Positions 9,001 through 22,000 of a stretch of DNA of 41,503 nucleotides are shown in pieces. Location: NCBI GenBank assembly GCA_019693395.1, contig JAAMXP010000258.1, positions 1 to 41,503 of the forward strand, given 5' to 3'. A program made the position numbers and the translations under genes. This DNA comes from Ettlia oleoabundans (Eukaryota > Chlorophyta > Chlorophyceae > Chlamydomonadales). The notes beneath the pieces were generated by a model. It had not been told where the DNA came from, searched no databases, and worked only from the letters and a program-made list of their open reading frames with translations. How positions within the stretch are numbered: position 1 is the first letter of the stretch; each line of letters begins with the position of its first letter.

Positions 9001-12000
9001 AGACCGCCGGCAATGAGGCAGCAAGTAGCGTTGCGGGGTGACCAACACGCTCTCCATGGGAATGTCAGCAAGGGAAGCAGGTCAGCAACAACGCCCACTT
9101 GCCGTTCAGTATTGGCATCGCAAAGAGCAATAATCTTTGCAGCGACTGTTGTTTCATAAAGGGCAATCGCAGGCCGCTGCAGTAAGGTAACTGGGAAGGG
9201 GTGATGCGATCTATCGCACCTAGCGCAACCAGCATATAACCTTTCCAGAAGCAGCCTTTACCTGCCCAGTTCGTTTAGGAAGGTCATGGTATCCAGCAGT
9301 CGACCGTTCCCTACACCTTCAATGCCAGTGCCCGCAGTTGCCTGCTGCTGTTGCTGCTGTTGCGGGCTGCTGGCCGGCGCTCCTCCAGCTGCTTCAGTGG
9401 CCGCTGCACCTGCCACAAGCATAGGGCTTACAGCAGCAGGGTCTGCTGCCCCACCAGCCCGTGCAGTCGTTGCTGCCTGCTCTGCCTCAATTGCTGTAAC
9501 CGCTGCTGCCACCACCGTGGCGACATGCTTCCTAAACAGCTCCTCCCCCGCCCGTTTCTCCAGCATTGCCACCACAGCTGTGGCCTGCAGTGTGGCACCA
9601 GGGAAAGCAGTCGTCGCACGCAATAGGACAGCTAAGTTATGCGGAAGGCTGGCACAGGGATTGGGTTTGCGGCTGCTGTGGCGCTGAACGAAAGAAAAAA
9701 ACAATACGGCCCTGGGGCGTGGGTTGAAGAAGCCAGCAGAGGAACAGCCCTGAGGGGCTGCCTCTTGCTGGCTACCATGGGTGGCTGTGGCGTTGCCCCT
9801 GGCAGCTTACCTTTGTGCTCCACAAGCCGGCAGGGTCCAGCCGCTCAGTACCATACAGCGGGCCCCAGGGTGAAGGCACGGACACCCCGCTGCAGCACGA
9901 ACATACACAAACAATCAAAACATGGATGCATCAACAAGCAGGCGTGTACGAGCTTGGGAATGCCAGCAAGCAAACAGGGAGACACACACCCCACCCACCC
10001 CGCCCCAACCCCCACCCACTTACCGTGCAGCCAGTGGCGGCGCCTCGCCGTTGTCCGCCAGGAAGATGGCATGCCGCTCACGCCAGCGTCTGCGGGGGCC
10101 CACAAGGGGAAGCGCACGAACAACGCCGAGGGTTAGCTCAAGATTTGACCCAACGACTAACCGCCTTCAAATTACAGAGCAAACTTGCCGCAGCAACAAG
10201 CTCAGGGGCCAATCAGCAGCAGGCTTCTCCAACTTCTTGCCTGTATGCCAGCTCATTCCGTCCCATGTACCGCTGCACACACTGCTGCTCAAGCCACCCC
10301 GCCAGCCCTGCGCAGGTAGCATGAACACAGATACAGATAGGAAGGGTGTTGCCCTATCAGCTGAAGCAGTCACTGCAGCAAAGTAGTGCAATTGGCGGCA
10401 CGCACCAAACGCCAAAACTGCCTACAGGCCGCTGTGGTGGTAGTTGTGTCGGCACAATGCGCTCACCCTCAACCAACCATTCATCTAATGGGGTGGCAGC
10501 CCGCAGCAGCACCCCAAACCACTGCCGTGCCAGGCAGCGTGCAATGGCGCACCGTGCGGCAACTGCAGTGAAGAACAGCAGGGAGGCTAGGAAGAGCTGT
10601 GAGAGAGGAAGGGTGGAGGTGTCATCAAACGGAAAGTGTGCAGCACTGCAGTTTGTAATGTGGTTAGGGCAGCTGCGGTTTGAGTGATGGATTTAGGGTT
10701 GGGAAGCATTTTGGCAGGGCTCTGCTCACTTGACTGCTCGATGGCCCTGGGCTGGATGAGACGCGCCGTGCTAAGCAGATGCAGTCCAGCCAGCACCTGG
10801 CTGTCGCTTAGCAGCATCTCTGGGGGCAGGAAGGCCTGCAGGGGGACACACAACAGCAGGGGGCTGTGTTTGATGTCTGCACAACACGTTGACAATGGGC
10901 AGCTGCCCACAGAGCCAACACAGCAACTCCATATTTGTAGGCCTGCACATGCACGAATACAGGCTCAGCTCCAGTGCAATTGCTTGTCCCGACAACACAG
11001 CAACCACCTGCTGCATGGCTGGCAGTGGGCACTGTGTGCCCAGCAATTCCTCAAATAGCTTGAAGACAAGGGTGCTGAAGTGTGCGCTGCGGGAGAGCCC
11101 ATCATTTGCAGCCACGGCCTCCGCCCTCTTGGGGGAGTCATCAGCTGACACTACAGGGGGAGCTGCCAACACTGCCGCAACCTGCAGCTCTGCTGAGAGC
11201 TCTAAAGGCGCAAAGTGAGTCAGCTGCCTCGGCGGTGGAGGCGGCGTCGGGGGCTCCTCGCCATCGCCGGCCACGGCGCTGTTTTTTACTGGCACCGACT
11301 CTGTTGCCAAACGGAAGGTTCCCACGGCAAAGCCCAGGTGGCACGGTGCACAGCTGCACACAGGAGGGATGGAGGAAGTGGTGGTTGATGCGAACATCAG
11401 AATGATAGAGGGGCAGGTGAAGCACACATGGGTACACAAATTGCAAGATTGCGATTTGCCAGGGCTGCTGCCGCACAGAGTTGCAAGATGCTAGGCCTCC
11501 TGGCACATGCACCAGCAGCCCCACGTGTTAATCACCTAAGCAGCAACGTGTAATGGAACGTGCGCCACTGCTTTTTCTCATCCGCCCAGCTCTGGCGCAG
11601 CAGCTGTCCGGGCCCAACTGCCATCTGCGCAGCGGGGAGGGAAAGCAACTCGCAGCTGCCAGGTGGGCACCTCAGCACCGCAAGGCTAGCAATGAAATGC
11701 GGTCACTATGCAACCATGCGTGCTGACGAGACCATATGCCACCCTCGCACCTCATCTGCACGGCAGGTGATGTCTACTTGAAAGCTGGCAGCAGCTCCGG
11801 GCACATCCACGCACGGCAGCCAAGCGCTGGCTCGCCGCACCTGCAAAAGTGGGCAAACAGGATTGGCGAGTGCACAGCTCCCCCTTCACTATTGCAACTG
11901 CAAATATGACCAGCAGTGACTGTCATCAATCCATTGCATAGCTGCCTACCTGGTTGTCTGTGCATGCGTAGCGCTGCCAAAAGTGCACCCCAGCGCCGCT

Positions 12001-12728
12001 GTCGCCCCCGCTGTACTCCACCCGAATGCACAGCTCATTTTTGCTGCCTCCTGCACTGCTGCTGGCACCATATGGTGATTCAATGCTGCCTGTCCTCTGC
12101 TGGAGGGGCGGCATCAGGATAGTGAGCTCAGGCTGCCGCTCCCGCTGCAGCTGCCGCTCATACATGTAGAAAGCAGACTCCGCCACCGCAGCGAGCTGGC
12201 GCTGTGAGCTGTCGTACGAGGCAGCCGCCACGCTCTCCGGCAGATCCTCTCTGCAACAATCATGAGAGCAGGACTGCCTAAGTGTGAGGTGTCTGGTGAA
12301 CACGGCAGCTCGGCGCTTGAAGGCTGCAGCAACACTTGGATGTGTGCAAAACACGATTTGGATAGCCGCACGCCAGCAGTTTCACGCATGCACCTGACAA
12401 AGGGAACCACTTCAAAGCTGGCTGGCGTGCCATTGACAAGCACAGACTGCACGTTGAGGCCATAGCAGTGGAGGCCCAGTCTGCCGCTGCTGCCGTCAAC
12501 TGGAGCGCCACCGGCAGCAGGGGCAGCTACTTTAAGTTCCGTCCATCTGCACCCATGCGCAAACATGTATATCTAGCGACGTGTTTAACTGTGGAAAGCG
12601 CAAGGGATACACGCCGCAAAGTGGAGAACCGCTAAGTTTGCTGCATCGCACCCCGAGAAGCGCGCTGCCTTGGTGTCGATTTTGATCGCGGCACGCTGAT
12701 GTCTGACGGAGGGCAGCGTTGCGTTCAT
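3065..12728 (-). CDS. TAF2: Transcription initiation factor TFIID subunit 2 (TAF2)
   Basis: This is a TFIID core subunit that helps recognise promoter initiator DNA in the nucleus. My spliced model has 27 exons: 12728-12652, 12546-12394, 12250-11950, 11840-11751, 11624-11536, 11353-11008, 10835-10730, 10562-10467, 10307-10241, 10089-10024, 9889-9811, 9584-9262, 8949-8854, 8620-8503, 8366-8251, 8034-7958, 7723-7656, 7375-7307, 7135-7044, 6853-6792, 6480-6358, 6148-6056, 5842-5775, 5517-5466, 5178-4423, 4124-3609, 3390-3065. They total 4425 nt (1474 aa). The N-terminal half is M1-aminopeptidase-like: HQRAAIKID...WTELKV, AWLPCVDVP, GFAVGTF and LARQWFG. The zinc HEXXH motif is absent, as expected of TAF2. 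The HEAT-like part shows VLWVRLDPAGE, RDVVAQAEAV, VRCDAALALARL and NLLVDFYKS. The tail is Ala/Gln-rich with a repeated K-rich motif. The intron after exon 9 uses a GC donor. The start ATG begins a peptide matching the family N-terminus. Exon 26/27 borders are the least certain. Confidence 0.93.
4423..5178 (-). other. TAF2 exon 25: Ala/Gly-rich alpha-helical region
   Basis: This is the largest TAF2 exon (756 nt, about residues 943-1194). It encodes Ala-rich helices typical of the HEAT-like C-terminal half, then a poly-Gly loop and the first copy of the basic APKIRLQL motif at about 4480-4506. The opposite strand is also open over most of the exon because of its high GC content; that 301-codon antisense frame is a shadow. 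Confidence 0.8.
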
Positions 12729-13172
12729 CGCGCCCCGCCGGCGCACCCCGCAGCAGCCCTGTCCCCGCTCAGCCCGGCAATGAGCAACAACCTCTAAATG
12801 CCATAAGCATGTCTCGAATAATGCGATCGAGATCACCAGATGCTTGACCTGCAAACTTTCGCAAGTTGACTTTCTCCCTGAGTCGCCGCCGACAGCGAGT
12901 ACCTGAGGAGTACCTGTGTTTTACCCATACAGAGCAGCTGCAAGTTCATACGTAAGAGCTCAACGCACTTATAAGATTATAACCCCAAATCTCAACGCAG
13001 ATGACATACAACCTGCAGCAATGGCGAACCCACTGGGGACACATGTTTGTTGCCTGATGTGTTGCAGCTGAGCTGCTTTGCAATGCTCAACAGTCGTAAA
13101 CAATTACAGTGTCGGTATATGATTCAGAAAGTCTCTCCTCTCTGTTGTGGAATGCTGAAACAACAGGTGCTG
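12729..13172 (-). promoter_or_regulatory. PPCS-TAF2 intergenic region (TAF2 promoter, PPCS 3' UTR)
   Basis: Both flanking genes are on the minus strand. The PPCS 3' end should terminate near the TGTAA signal at 13104-13108, leaving about 380 bases for the TAF2 leader and promoter. No clear TATA box is seen; the stretch around 12965-12985 is AT-richer. No other gene is supported. Confidence 0.5.
13104..13108 (-). terminator. TGTAA poly(A) signal for the PPCS gene
   Basis: The plus-strand TTACA reads TGTAA on the coding strand, about 65 bases beyond the stop at 13173. TGTAA is the established green-algal polyadenylation signal, usually close to the cleavage site. Confidence 0.6.
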
Positions 13173-15495
13173 CTACCCCTGCGGCGGCGGCTGCTGCTGC
13201 CTCTGCTGTAATTGCGCATGGCCTGCCTGCTGCATGTGCCGCCGGTGGCTGGCCACAACCTCAGCAACCAGCAGCGACTCTATCACGGGCACATCAGCTG
13301 GCCTCTCAACCTTCTGCACTGACATACCACCGTTCTGCAGCAGCAAGGCAACAGCATGGGTTTGACTGTGATGGATTTTCGCAATGACGGTGCAAGGCAT
13401 TTTGCACACAACAAAACACCTCTAGGAGCCAGAGCCTCAGCTGTCAACCACTTGACGTGCTTTGACTGCAGCAAAATAAACCCCGGGTTGTCAACCACCT
13501 TTTGTGCTTTCATTGCAGAAAAGTGACCTAGATGCTTGTAGCACACACAGGAAGTTCCACCCACACGCACCTGCCCATCCTCCTGCACCAACCAAACCCG
13601 GTCTTTGCGAGAGTGCAGCTCGTTGGCGACCACCAGGTGAACACCATACCCCTCAACGGCGCCAAAGGCCTGCTTACAATTTATGAAGGCACAGCACAGA
13701 GGTGAGAGCACCCTGGGTACTCACAGAGGCTTAAACAGTTATCCATGCAAAGCAGTGCAGCACGCTGCTGACAGACTGCATGGCAGGACCTAACCCAAAC
13801 CAGTCCCAGCTGGCCGCCGCCTGCCCACCTTGCGCAACAGCAGCTGCTCATCTGTTTCCAGCTTGAAGCTGACTAGCATGGCTTTCGGGCACCAGCAATG
13901 CCGCAGAGCGCCAAGCATCTTGGGGACCTGCATGTCAGTCCCCCAAACTTCACGTCAACAAGATAACATGCCCATGCCATTGACAAACTTGCAACATGAT
14001 TGCAAGGCAGCGCCCAAGAGAAGCAACAGGGCCATCAACCCACTTTCTTTAGGGTGAGTGTCAAAGGGCCGTCTGCCGACTGTATCTTGTGCTCTGCCTG
14101 CGGTTTGGGGCGAAATGAGCCCAAAAAAGTGATGTGTCGCAGATTGGTATGCTAGCACAAACCCTTTGCTACAAGGACGGCGGAGCTGCTCGGTATCTGC
14201 GCAAGCGATGGCATGCGGCAGCCTACCATTTCAGACCAGGGCATGAAAAAGTCGGAAACAGCTGCAGCAAGGTAGAAGAGGACGGAGGCGCCATAAGGGG
14301 CCAGTACCAGCGCCATTGCATGCAGATACTGCAGGTGGTAGGGGCAGAATGAAGAGCAGAGTTTGAGGGCTAGCTTCAAAAGCTTGGTTTGTTTTGTGAA
14401 GCGGCCCTGGGTTGCCGCAAAATCCTCCTTACCTTTCGGCGAACCGAGACTGCAGAGCAGGGCGGAACGGAGCAGACCACAGGGCAAGGGGCCACTGTAA
14501 AGGCTGAACCCAGTTACCCATTGGGCACACATACAGCCAAAGCAGCCCTGTCATATATAACGCTGCTAAACAGTAAGCACTGACCTTGAGATATTCAAAG
14601 AGGGTGGTGTAAGGGATGTGGAGATAGCGATCCTCTCCCAATACCCCACGTGCTCGAGCTACCGCCGTCGCCATCTGTGCCTGCTGCACACTGCGCACCG
14701 TCAAGCACCCGTCTGCATCCAGCTGCAGGGAGCCAAAAAGGACAGGGAAACCCGGTTGTGCACGAGCAGCACGGCTGTCTTTTACAAGGCAGCAGCACCT
14801 TGGCATCGTGTCAGCATAACGCGAGAGTCCACCTTAAACAAGTCTGTCAACGTCTCCGCACCCAGCTCCTCTTGAAACTCTGCACCCAAAGCCAGCAACA
14901 GAGTGTAAACTCCACGGCAGCCTTTTGCCAATGTGATCAACTTGACATATCTGAAAAGAGAGGCAGAATAGGACGTGCTGAGAGCCAAAGCACACACGGA
15001 GGGCGGCAGTTGTAGGTTACCTGAAACAAATGGCTGGGCAGAGCCGTGGCGGCTTAGGAAAATCACAGCATAACCAGACTGCAGGGGGCAACAGTGTTCT
15101 GGTTGCTATGGCCATCCAGTTGCATGCCCCGTGCTATCCATGCAACCTTTGGACGATTCACAGCCGTGCCCCCTTACTTGCGGAACTCCCAACTAACAAA
15201 AACCTCTAGCCACACGTCGCCGTCAGCTTGCCTGCAAGAATTGCTCCACCGACAGTGCGCCGCGCGTGCCCTTGCTGAAGTTATCTATGAAGCGCACGCA
15301 GTTGCGTTCCAGAGGAACCGTGGTGCCGCCGCTAGTGACAACGACGGCTGGGCGCTGCAGGCGTGGCGAGCCGCCGCCGCTGTCATCAGCGTGAACTGCA
15401 AGAAACTGCTTCACCCTTGCTGCAATCTCCTGCTCGTTGGCCGGCGCCTCGGCTAGGAACTGTTCTGCGTTATAGTCGTCTGCTGAGGGGCCCAT
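13173..15495 (-). CDS. PPCS: Phosphopantothenate-cysteine ligase (CoA biosynthesis)
   Basis: This enzyme joins 4'-phosphopantothenate to cysteine using a nucleotide triphosphate, the second step from pantothenate to coenzyme A. It is expected to be cytosolic and homodimeric. Nine exons: 15495-15232, 15078-15021, 14879-14833, 14722-14585, 14328-14227, 14097-14044, 13927-13829, 13669-13571, 13313-13173; 1002 nt, 333 aa. Diagnostic blocks are [19 protein letters not shown] followed by [10 protein letters not shown] (residues 50-80), [60 protein letters not shown] and [12 protein letters not shown]. Length is close to plant orthologues. I chose ATG 15495 because the following peptide resembles plant N-termini; an in-frame ATG at 15681 would add 62 residues of no evident conservation. 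Intron 1 has a GC donor at 15231. The C-terminus ends in a Gln/Pro-rich tail. Confidence 0.93.
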
Positions 15496-16042
15496 GGCAG
15501 CGAAGCAAGCTGGGGATCGGCGGACCCTTACTGCAGCATGTTGTGCAAGAATACTGTCGTTAAAATGTCCGTCTATGGGCATATCAACCATCAATGGCAA
15601 GTGCGCCGGCAAGCCCAGCTGGCGCCCGCCTGGCCTCATCGCCAATTGCCTCGGAAAGCCGATAAAGCGTTCGTTGCGCAAGTCAACGTCTCGACAAATG
15701 TTTGAGCTAGCCGCCTAGCTTCAAACGGCTCGTCTGTGTGACAATGTCAATCTGCGCTGGGGGCTGTGACTTATGTTTTTTTGAAATTAGAACATTTAAC
15801 GTCCACAAGAACCCAACAGGGCCAAGGCGCCCCCATCCAGCATGCAGCAGGTACCCAGTGCCGCCGGGTCCCGTCTTCAGTCTGCTGCGGCCGCCTGCCT
15901 CCCAAGTGGCGTCTCAATGCCTGCCAGCATTTTGCTGTTATCAGAGGCTCGCACAGTCAACAAAGCATAACCACACCCTGTGTAGATACCGCAACCGTTG
16001 CCGCGCTCAGCTGGGGCGAAGCTGTACCAGTCCGTCGCCAGC
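15496..16042. promoter_or_regulatory. Divergent promoter region between PPCS and the UBR E3 gene
   Basis: About 550 bases lie between the two start codons, so both promoters must share it unless UBR has an upstream exon here. Open frames in it (for example 15766-16557 plus) run straight through a recognised UBR-box intron and have no conserved content. An AT-rich spot near 15775-15805 is the only TATA-like stretch noticed. Confidence 0.45.
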
Positions 16043-19000
16043 ATGAGCGCTGCCACGTGGCTGGAGCTGGGCGCCTCACTGGAGGGAACTCTGGCACGCT
16101 CCACAGACTTGCTGTGCGCGCTGCGCGGCAGCACCAACCTGCAGCAATATTTGCAAACGATATCGCCACGTGGCGGAAACAGCGGCCCTTGCACCCGCGT
16201 CTGGACAGCCGGCACCATTGCCTACAGGTAAACAACTGGTTGACAGCAGTAGACTGTGCATCCTGCCCCGTACAAAGCTTGCCAGAGAGGCAGGTTTGGG
16301 GCTGCAATGACAGCGGCCCTAACTTGGCTATTAGCAGCCTGAGCACGGTGTGCTTGCTTGGCCTTATCCTGTGCTTGGCCCCATCTTGGCGGTGTTCCCA
16401 TGTGTGCTTTTTGCTGCAGGTGTCACACTTGCGGTTTGTCGCCCTCAGCAGCCATCTGCGTGGACTGCTTTCGGGTGCGGCTGCAATTGTTGCCATTACA
16501 ATCCCTGAAGCATGCTGCAATACCTCTTGTCACACTGCAATCACACATGCGTTTTGAGGCGCTGCCCACATCTATGTGTAACCTTCTGCTGCTGCCATCA
16601 TCTCCTTGCTGTCTGGCTATGTCTGTCCACGTCTTCAAGTCGTCATTGGTCGTCAGTGCAGGCATCTGATCATGAGGGCCACGACTATGTGATGTACACC
16701 TCAGGCAAGCAGCACCGTAAGGTTGCAACCTCTGACGGCTGATTGTGAGATGGGAGCTTGAAGCAGGCGATTGCTACTTGGTGGGAAGGACCATGCTGTT
16801 TTACTGCACAATTGTGGTCGGAATGCGCAGCTTGATGCCATGGCTGTTGATCTTGTTGCCACACTTGGTTCCTGCAGATGCAGGCGGCTGCTGCGACTGT
16901 GGTGACATGAGCAGCTGGTGCCCTCGTGGTTGCTGCCCACTGCACAGGCAAGCAAGCCTGTCCAATGCTTCGCTTTGCGACTCGCTTCTCAAAGAAGTAT
17001 AAAAAACACACACACTATTCTTGCTGCACCATTGCCGCAAAATTCTGTCCAGTGCAGGCCTGGCCAGCACCAAGGTGCCGCTGCTATTGCCCTCCCGCCG
17101 GCTGAGGAAGCAGTGGCCCGTGGAGTTGTAGGCTGCGCCCTTGCCAGATTGCAGATTGCTCTAGAAGGCAAGTCCGGTCCCCTTGACTCCAGACCTGTGG
17201 ATGCTGCTATGTCAGATAGCCAAGCCCACCTCTGCCAGCAAAGAATGCCGCATTCAGATTCCACGTTGTCGCATGAGGCAGGGCTGAGCTTGAGCTTCCC
17301 TGCAGAGAGCACACCTGGACTTTGACCCTCACATTGCGATGGCTGCAGGCTGTGTATCACGCGACGCGGGTCCAGACCTGGCGCACATGGCGAGAACAGC
17401 ACAGGAGCATTCAGCTGCACAGCGCCTGTTTGAATGGCTGGGGCAGCTAGGGCAGCACCCCTCTCTGCGGACCCTGCTTTGTGAAGAGGTCCTCCAGCCT
17501 GCATCGCCCTCGGTGGCCATGCAAGCAAGCAGCCTGTCGGCCACGGAGCATCTCCCATCTGAAGCAGCCTCTGTGGCACGCATGCTTCAGCAGCAGCGCC
17601 ATGAGCTGCTGCAGAGGTTGGAGCAGCTGCTCCCTGCGCCAGGGATGGAGGGTGGACAAGCAAACCGGCCCCTTCCAGCTATTGGCCCCGCCCCACACTC
17701 TATGTTGTACTGGCTTGTGTCGCTTGTTCTGCCCCTGGAGGCGTCTGTTGTGGAGGTGAGGCTGTCCTCAGCCGGCAGGGAACCCATCATCCCTTGTGAC
17801 AACATGCTGTGGCGCCTGCAGCGTATGTCGTAAACTCCATTTGCGACCACCTTTGTATTGGCTGATGTAGGAGTTGGCGTCCTTGCTCATCCTGCTGCTG
17901 TATAACGTGCCATTCAAGGAGCACTTTGGTCGCGTGCTGCTTGCCTTCTACCCTCACTTGGGAGGTAGGCTTGAGGTGCAGCTTGGAAGATAATATACAT
18001 AATATTCTCATGTTCAGTCTGCTTTCCTGCGTTGTCTGCGCACCATGCCAGTATGCATTCCAACGCATTGCAATGCATGCCACATGGCAGACCCACGTCC
18101 GTTCCACCAAAACGGCTCAGCACGTTGTTGCTGGTTGCCCCATTCTGCGACATTTTATTTTGCTTCCCGGCTTGCAGCGCTGGGCAAGCGGCATGCTGTG
18201 ACCAAGGCGCTGGACAGGCTGACCGTTCAAGTGTTCCACCTGGAGGTGCGCCGTGCGTGCGTGTGTGTGTGAGTGTGGTGTTGTGTGGGGGGGGGAGGGG
18301 GGGTGTTGCCGCCTCTTCCAGCGATTGTTTGGCTACTGACAAAGCTGCAGTGTGTTCAACACCGCCGGAATGCCGCTGCTATGATAACTGCTTACTGTGG
18401 CAATCGCCAAACTGGGGAGTGTTACTGCTACCAATGGCTGGGCAAGAGGCACACCCTTGATACGGCTGTGTCAACTTGCTGCCGCTGTGCCGGACCTCGC
18501 TGCCCATCCTAGGAAGCAATTCGACAACCCTTACTTTCCTGGGAGCCTTTGGTGCAGGAGACGTGCGTGTTTTTGGCTGAAAACAATCAGTTGCTAGATG
18601 TGCTGCTGGATAGCCTTCTGGGGGTGCTGCGGCGGGCAGTTGGCGAGGACGGCAGGCTGAACGGCGACAGCCCTGTGGTCACTGGTAAGTGCCTTGTCTG
18701 CTGGCTGCAGTGGCTTTTGTGACACAGGGAGCATCGGCTGGCAACAAGCACCAATGGTGCGGTGATGCCACATGGCTGGGTTCCGTTCTATTTGCAGAGC
18801 AAGGTCGGCTCTTTGACAGTTGCCGCACTTTTTTTGCAGGTCTCATCAACCTGCTGCTCCTCGCCCTGTGCTCCATTCCACTGCTGCAGGCCGTCACTAC
18901 CTGCGCATCGCCTCTGATCTGCACATGTGCCTGTCGCACCCCGCAGTGGTGCTGCAGCTGTTGAGCCCCGGCCCTGGCCAGGCGCTGTTTCGCACTAAGT

Positions 19001-22000
19001 ACCTGGAGGTGTTCCGGCTGCTGGAGGGCGCTAGTCCATGCAGGTGCGGCTGCAATCACAACCAACAGCACAGAATTGTGATGTGTGGCAACTGGTCCGT
19101 AGCTGTGATTGCCACCCGATCATCGCTGCTGCCACTGGCTGATGCTTCCTATTGTATACTAAATCCTGCCTTACCTTTCTGCGCCTGCGGCGAGTTTGGT
19201 CCTGCAGACGCCAGCTAGGGGAGCATGTGTTGTATGAGACATCCGCCCACCTGGATACAGTGCAGGTACATTGCTGTGACTGAGGATCAGACTAGCCACA
19301 GGCTGCCTATAGATGCATTTCGTCAGCAATGGGCGGCCGGATGTCGTGTTCCCCTTGCTACGCCTGCAACCTCTCCTGCAAACAATGCCTCCCTCTTGAT
19401 CCAGCTGGAGCTCCATGTGATGCACATGCTGAAGCAAGGCGCACTGCACACGCTGCTGAAAGCAGCAGAGGCAGGTAGGTAGGCACTGCCCAGGTCAAGC
19501 TACCCCACCAATGTTGCCGGATGCTACAGCGGTCACCACATGCAGCTGCTACTTGATTGCTCCAATGTTGCTTGCGCTCCTTAATGGCTGCAGCTGAGCA
19601 CTTGTGGGTCTTGGAATGTCTGTCTTGCATCTCCTTGGTGCAGGCAGTGTCCAGCCTGCTGCAGCGGCGCAGGCGTTGCTGTTTGCTGTGCACCAGTGCC
19701 TGGAAGCTGTGGAGGCGGCAGCTGGGCCGCTGCAGGCTGTGAGCGAGGGACTCAGCTTTTACAGCACCATGTTGTTAGGGCAGGGCGAGGTGTGCGTGAG
19801 CTTGCATAGTTGTTGTGTGCTTGTGCGCATTTCTAGTTGTGGAGTGTGCGTGTGCGCGGATGTAGTTGTCGTGTGCGGATGTACACTGACGTTGTTGATT
19901 ACGCACTTTCCAAGCTTCGATTCACAATGAGCCTTCTACGCCTGGCTGGTAAAACTCACCAGCAGGACCCATAACAACCTCCAGATGCCACAGTTTCCTG
20001 CTGGGCTCAGTGAACAAAGTCGAGGTTGCTGGCCCCCCTCAACTGCCCATGTGTTGCAGATGACGGCCCATATGCCTTTAGAGCGCCTGGCAGCTGCCTT
20101 CCTGGGTGGCCTTTTTCATCTTGCCTCCATAAGCGCACAACCGCAGCCATACCTAGACGCTATCCGCTGCGCTCTGGGCAGGGATGAGCACCAGCCAGAG
20201 GAAGAGCGTGAGCAGCTGGTGCGGCGGTGGGAGATGTGCGGGCTGGCAGCGGAGCGAGTGCTCTCCTGGATGAGCCAGGTGGGCTGGGTGTGGTTGATTG
20301 AATGTTTTCATTGAGGCATAGTGCAAGGCATGCATCAGCAGGGGATGGCATGCCTAGGTCGGAAAAGCACGCTGCCGACACCGCTTGGAGGGTGGGGCTG
20401 CATCGATGGGCGGGCGAGCTGCAAGGCAGCGATGCGGCATCTGTGTAAGGCGGCCTCGGTTTTGTATGGCGCGTAGTTTGTTTTAACACCGCAAGTCTGG
20501 CGCGCCACTGCGCTGCAGATTCGGCACCGCCTGTGGGTGCGCAACGGGCAGCAGCTTCTGCGCCTGGAGGCCTTCTACACCAGTCCCTACTGGTCAGTGA
20601 GTAGCTAAAGCAGTAGAGTACACTGCTGCGTCGGTCCGCTTTTGCTTGTCGCAACAGGTCACAAGATGGCAATGACAACATTTGACAACATTTTGTTGTC
20701 AATGACAACTGCTTGTTAATAGTGAGCTACTTTGCCAAACTGAAAATGCCACGCTTCCAAAGCTGCCTATTTTTCCACCGCGCATCGGCTGCTGTGCAGG
20801 AGCGATCATGGGCAGGACTGTGATCTGTTGGCAGTGCAGGCTTTGCTGGCTTCCACTACCAACCTGAGCAGGCACGCTGTTGTACTGTACTCATTGCAAC
20901 TTCAGCCAACACATGCCACCTGTGCTGCTTGCAGCTACTGCTTTGGCATACTGCTTCACGTGAGTCATACATTTGCCGGAGTGTGTGCACGCTAATTGCA
21001 ATGTGTGATAGTGGTGAAAACCGTTCTTGCTGCATGCAGGTCCCTGGGTCGCATCCTGGTTGACAACGGGACTGCGCTGCTGTTTAGAGCCGGCTCAGAG
21101 AGCCTTCTGAGTGAGGCAGTGGCGGAGCTGCAGGAATTGCGGCACCCCCAAGAGACGCTACGGTACTGCGCTGATTGCCTGCGCTTGCTGGTGGGTGGAT
21201 CCTACAGTTTTGCTTCACTTGCCTGTGGTTTGTTGTTGAATCGCGTTGAAGAGCAACACAGCAGCAAAGCAGGCTGAACATCCGCAGCACTACAGCCGGT
21301 GCAGCAGAGAGGTGACAGTCAGCTGTTCTGCCTCGAGTCTGCAGGTTCATGTTCTGCGGGAGCGCAGCTGCTGGCACCCCACTTACTCCCCGCTAACTCT
21401 GCGGCGTGCGCTGGTGCACGTCCTAGCCGTGGGTGAGGGGCCGCTTCGACGACTACTATGCCGCTCTCTTTGTGTGAACTCATAAATGCTTGCAGCCAGC
21501 TGCCAGCTGGGCCATGTCCAACAGAGCAAGTTGTCCACAGCTCGGCTGTATACCTCTTGCTGTGAGCCTGTATTGATACTGCCGCAAACGGAAACTTGCG
21601 TCACAGGCCCCCACAGTCACAGCGAGGTGTGTGATGAGCTGCCGTATGAGCAGTCCCACAGCCCCCTTTTTGACAAGGCAAGTTCCCGCGTCTGCTGCAA
21701 TGCTCGTACCAGTCGGTAATTGCATTTGCCTGAAATTTTTGGGTTTTGCGCCAATGATCCTTGCTGGCAATGTTGCTCTCAGCTGGCGTCCTGCAATGCT
21801 GATTCGCCCGTCTGCTGTTGCAGACCCTTGCTGAGGTGGCAGACTACCGCCCTCCTACCACTGCCAGCACGGGCCAGTATAGCTTGAAGTGCGAGTGCTG
21901 GCGTGAGTTTGACCCCTTCTACCTCCACTACACACCGTAAGCTTGGCCGCTTATTGTTTAGGTTACAACAGTGCATATGTTGGACTCGTGGCTTCAAGTT

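Noticed and set aside
10400..10600. Active M1 aminopeptidase in place of TAF2
   Set aside because: The region matching the catalytic helix reads ARCLARQWFG with no HEXXH zinc motif, and the remaining blocks follow TAF2.
15496..15681. N-terminal extension of PPCS from the upstream ATG at 15681
   Set aside because: The extra 62 residues show no transit-peptide-like composition I could defend, whereas ATG 15495 starts a peptide resembling plant PPCS N-termini.
15766..16557. 263-codon plus-strand frame
   Set aside because: It crosses UBR exon 1 in another frame, its intron and exon 2; it has no conserved content.
20935..20959. Possible 25-base micro-exon in the UBR gene
   Set aside because: Including it breaks frame with the next conserved exon (immediate stop); skipping it keeps phase with the GC donor at 20872.
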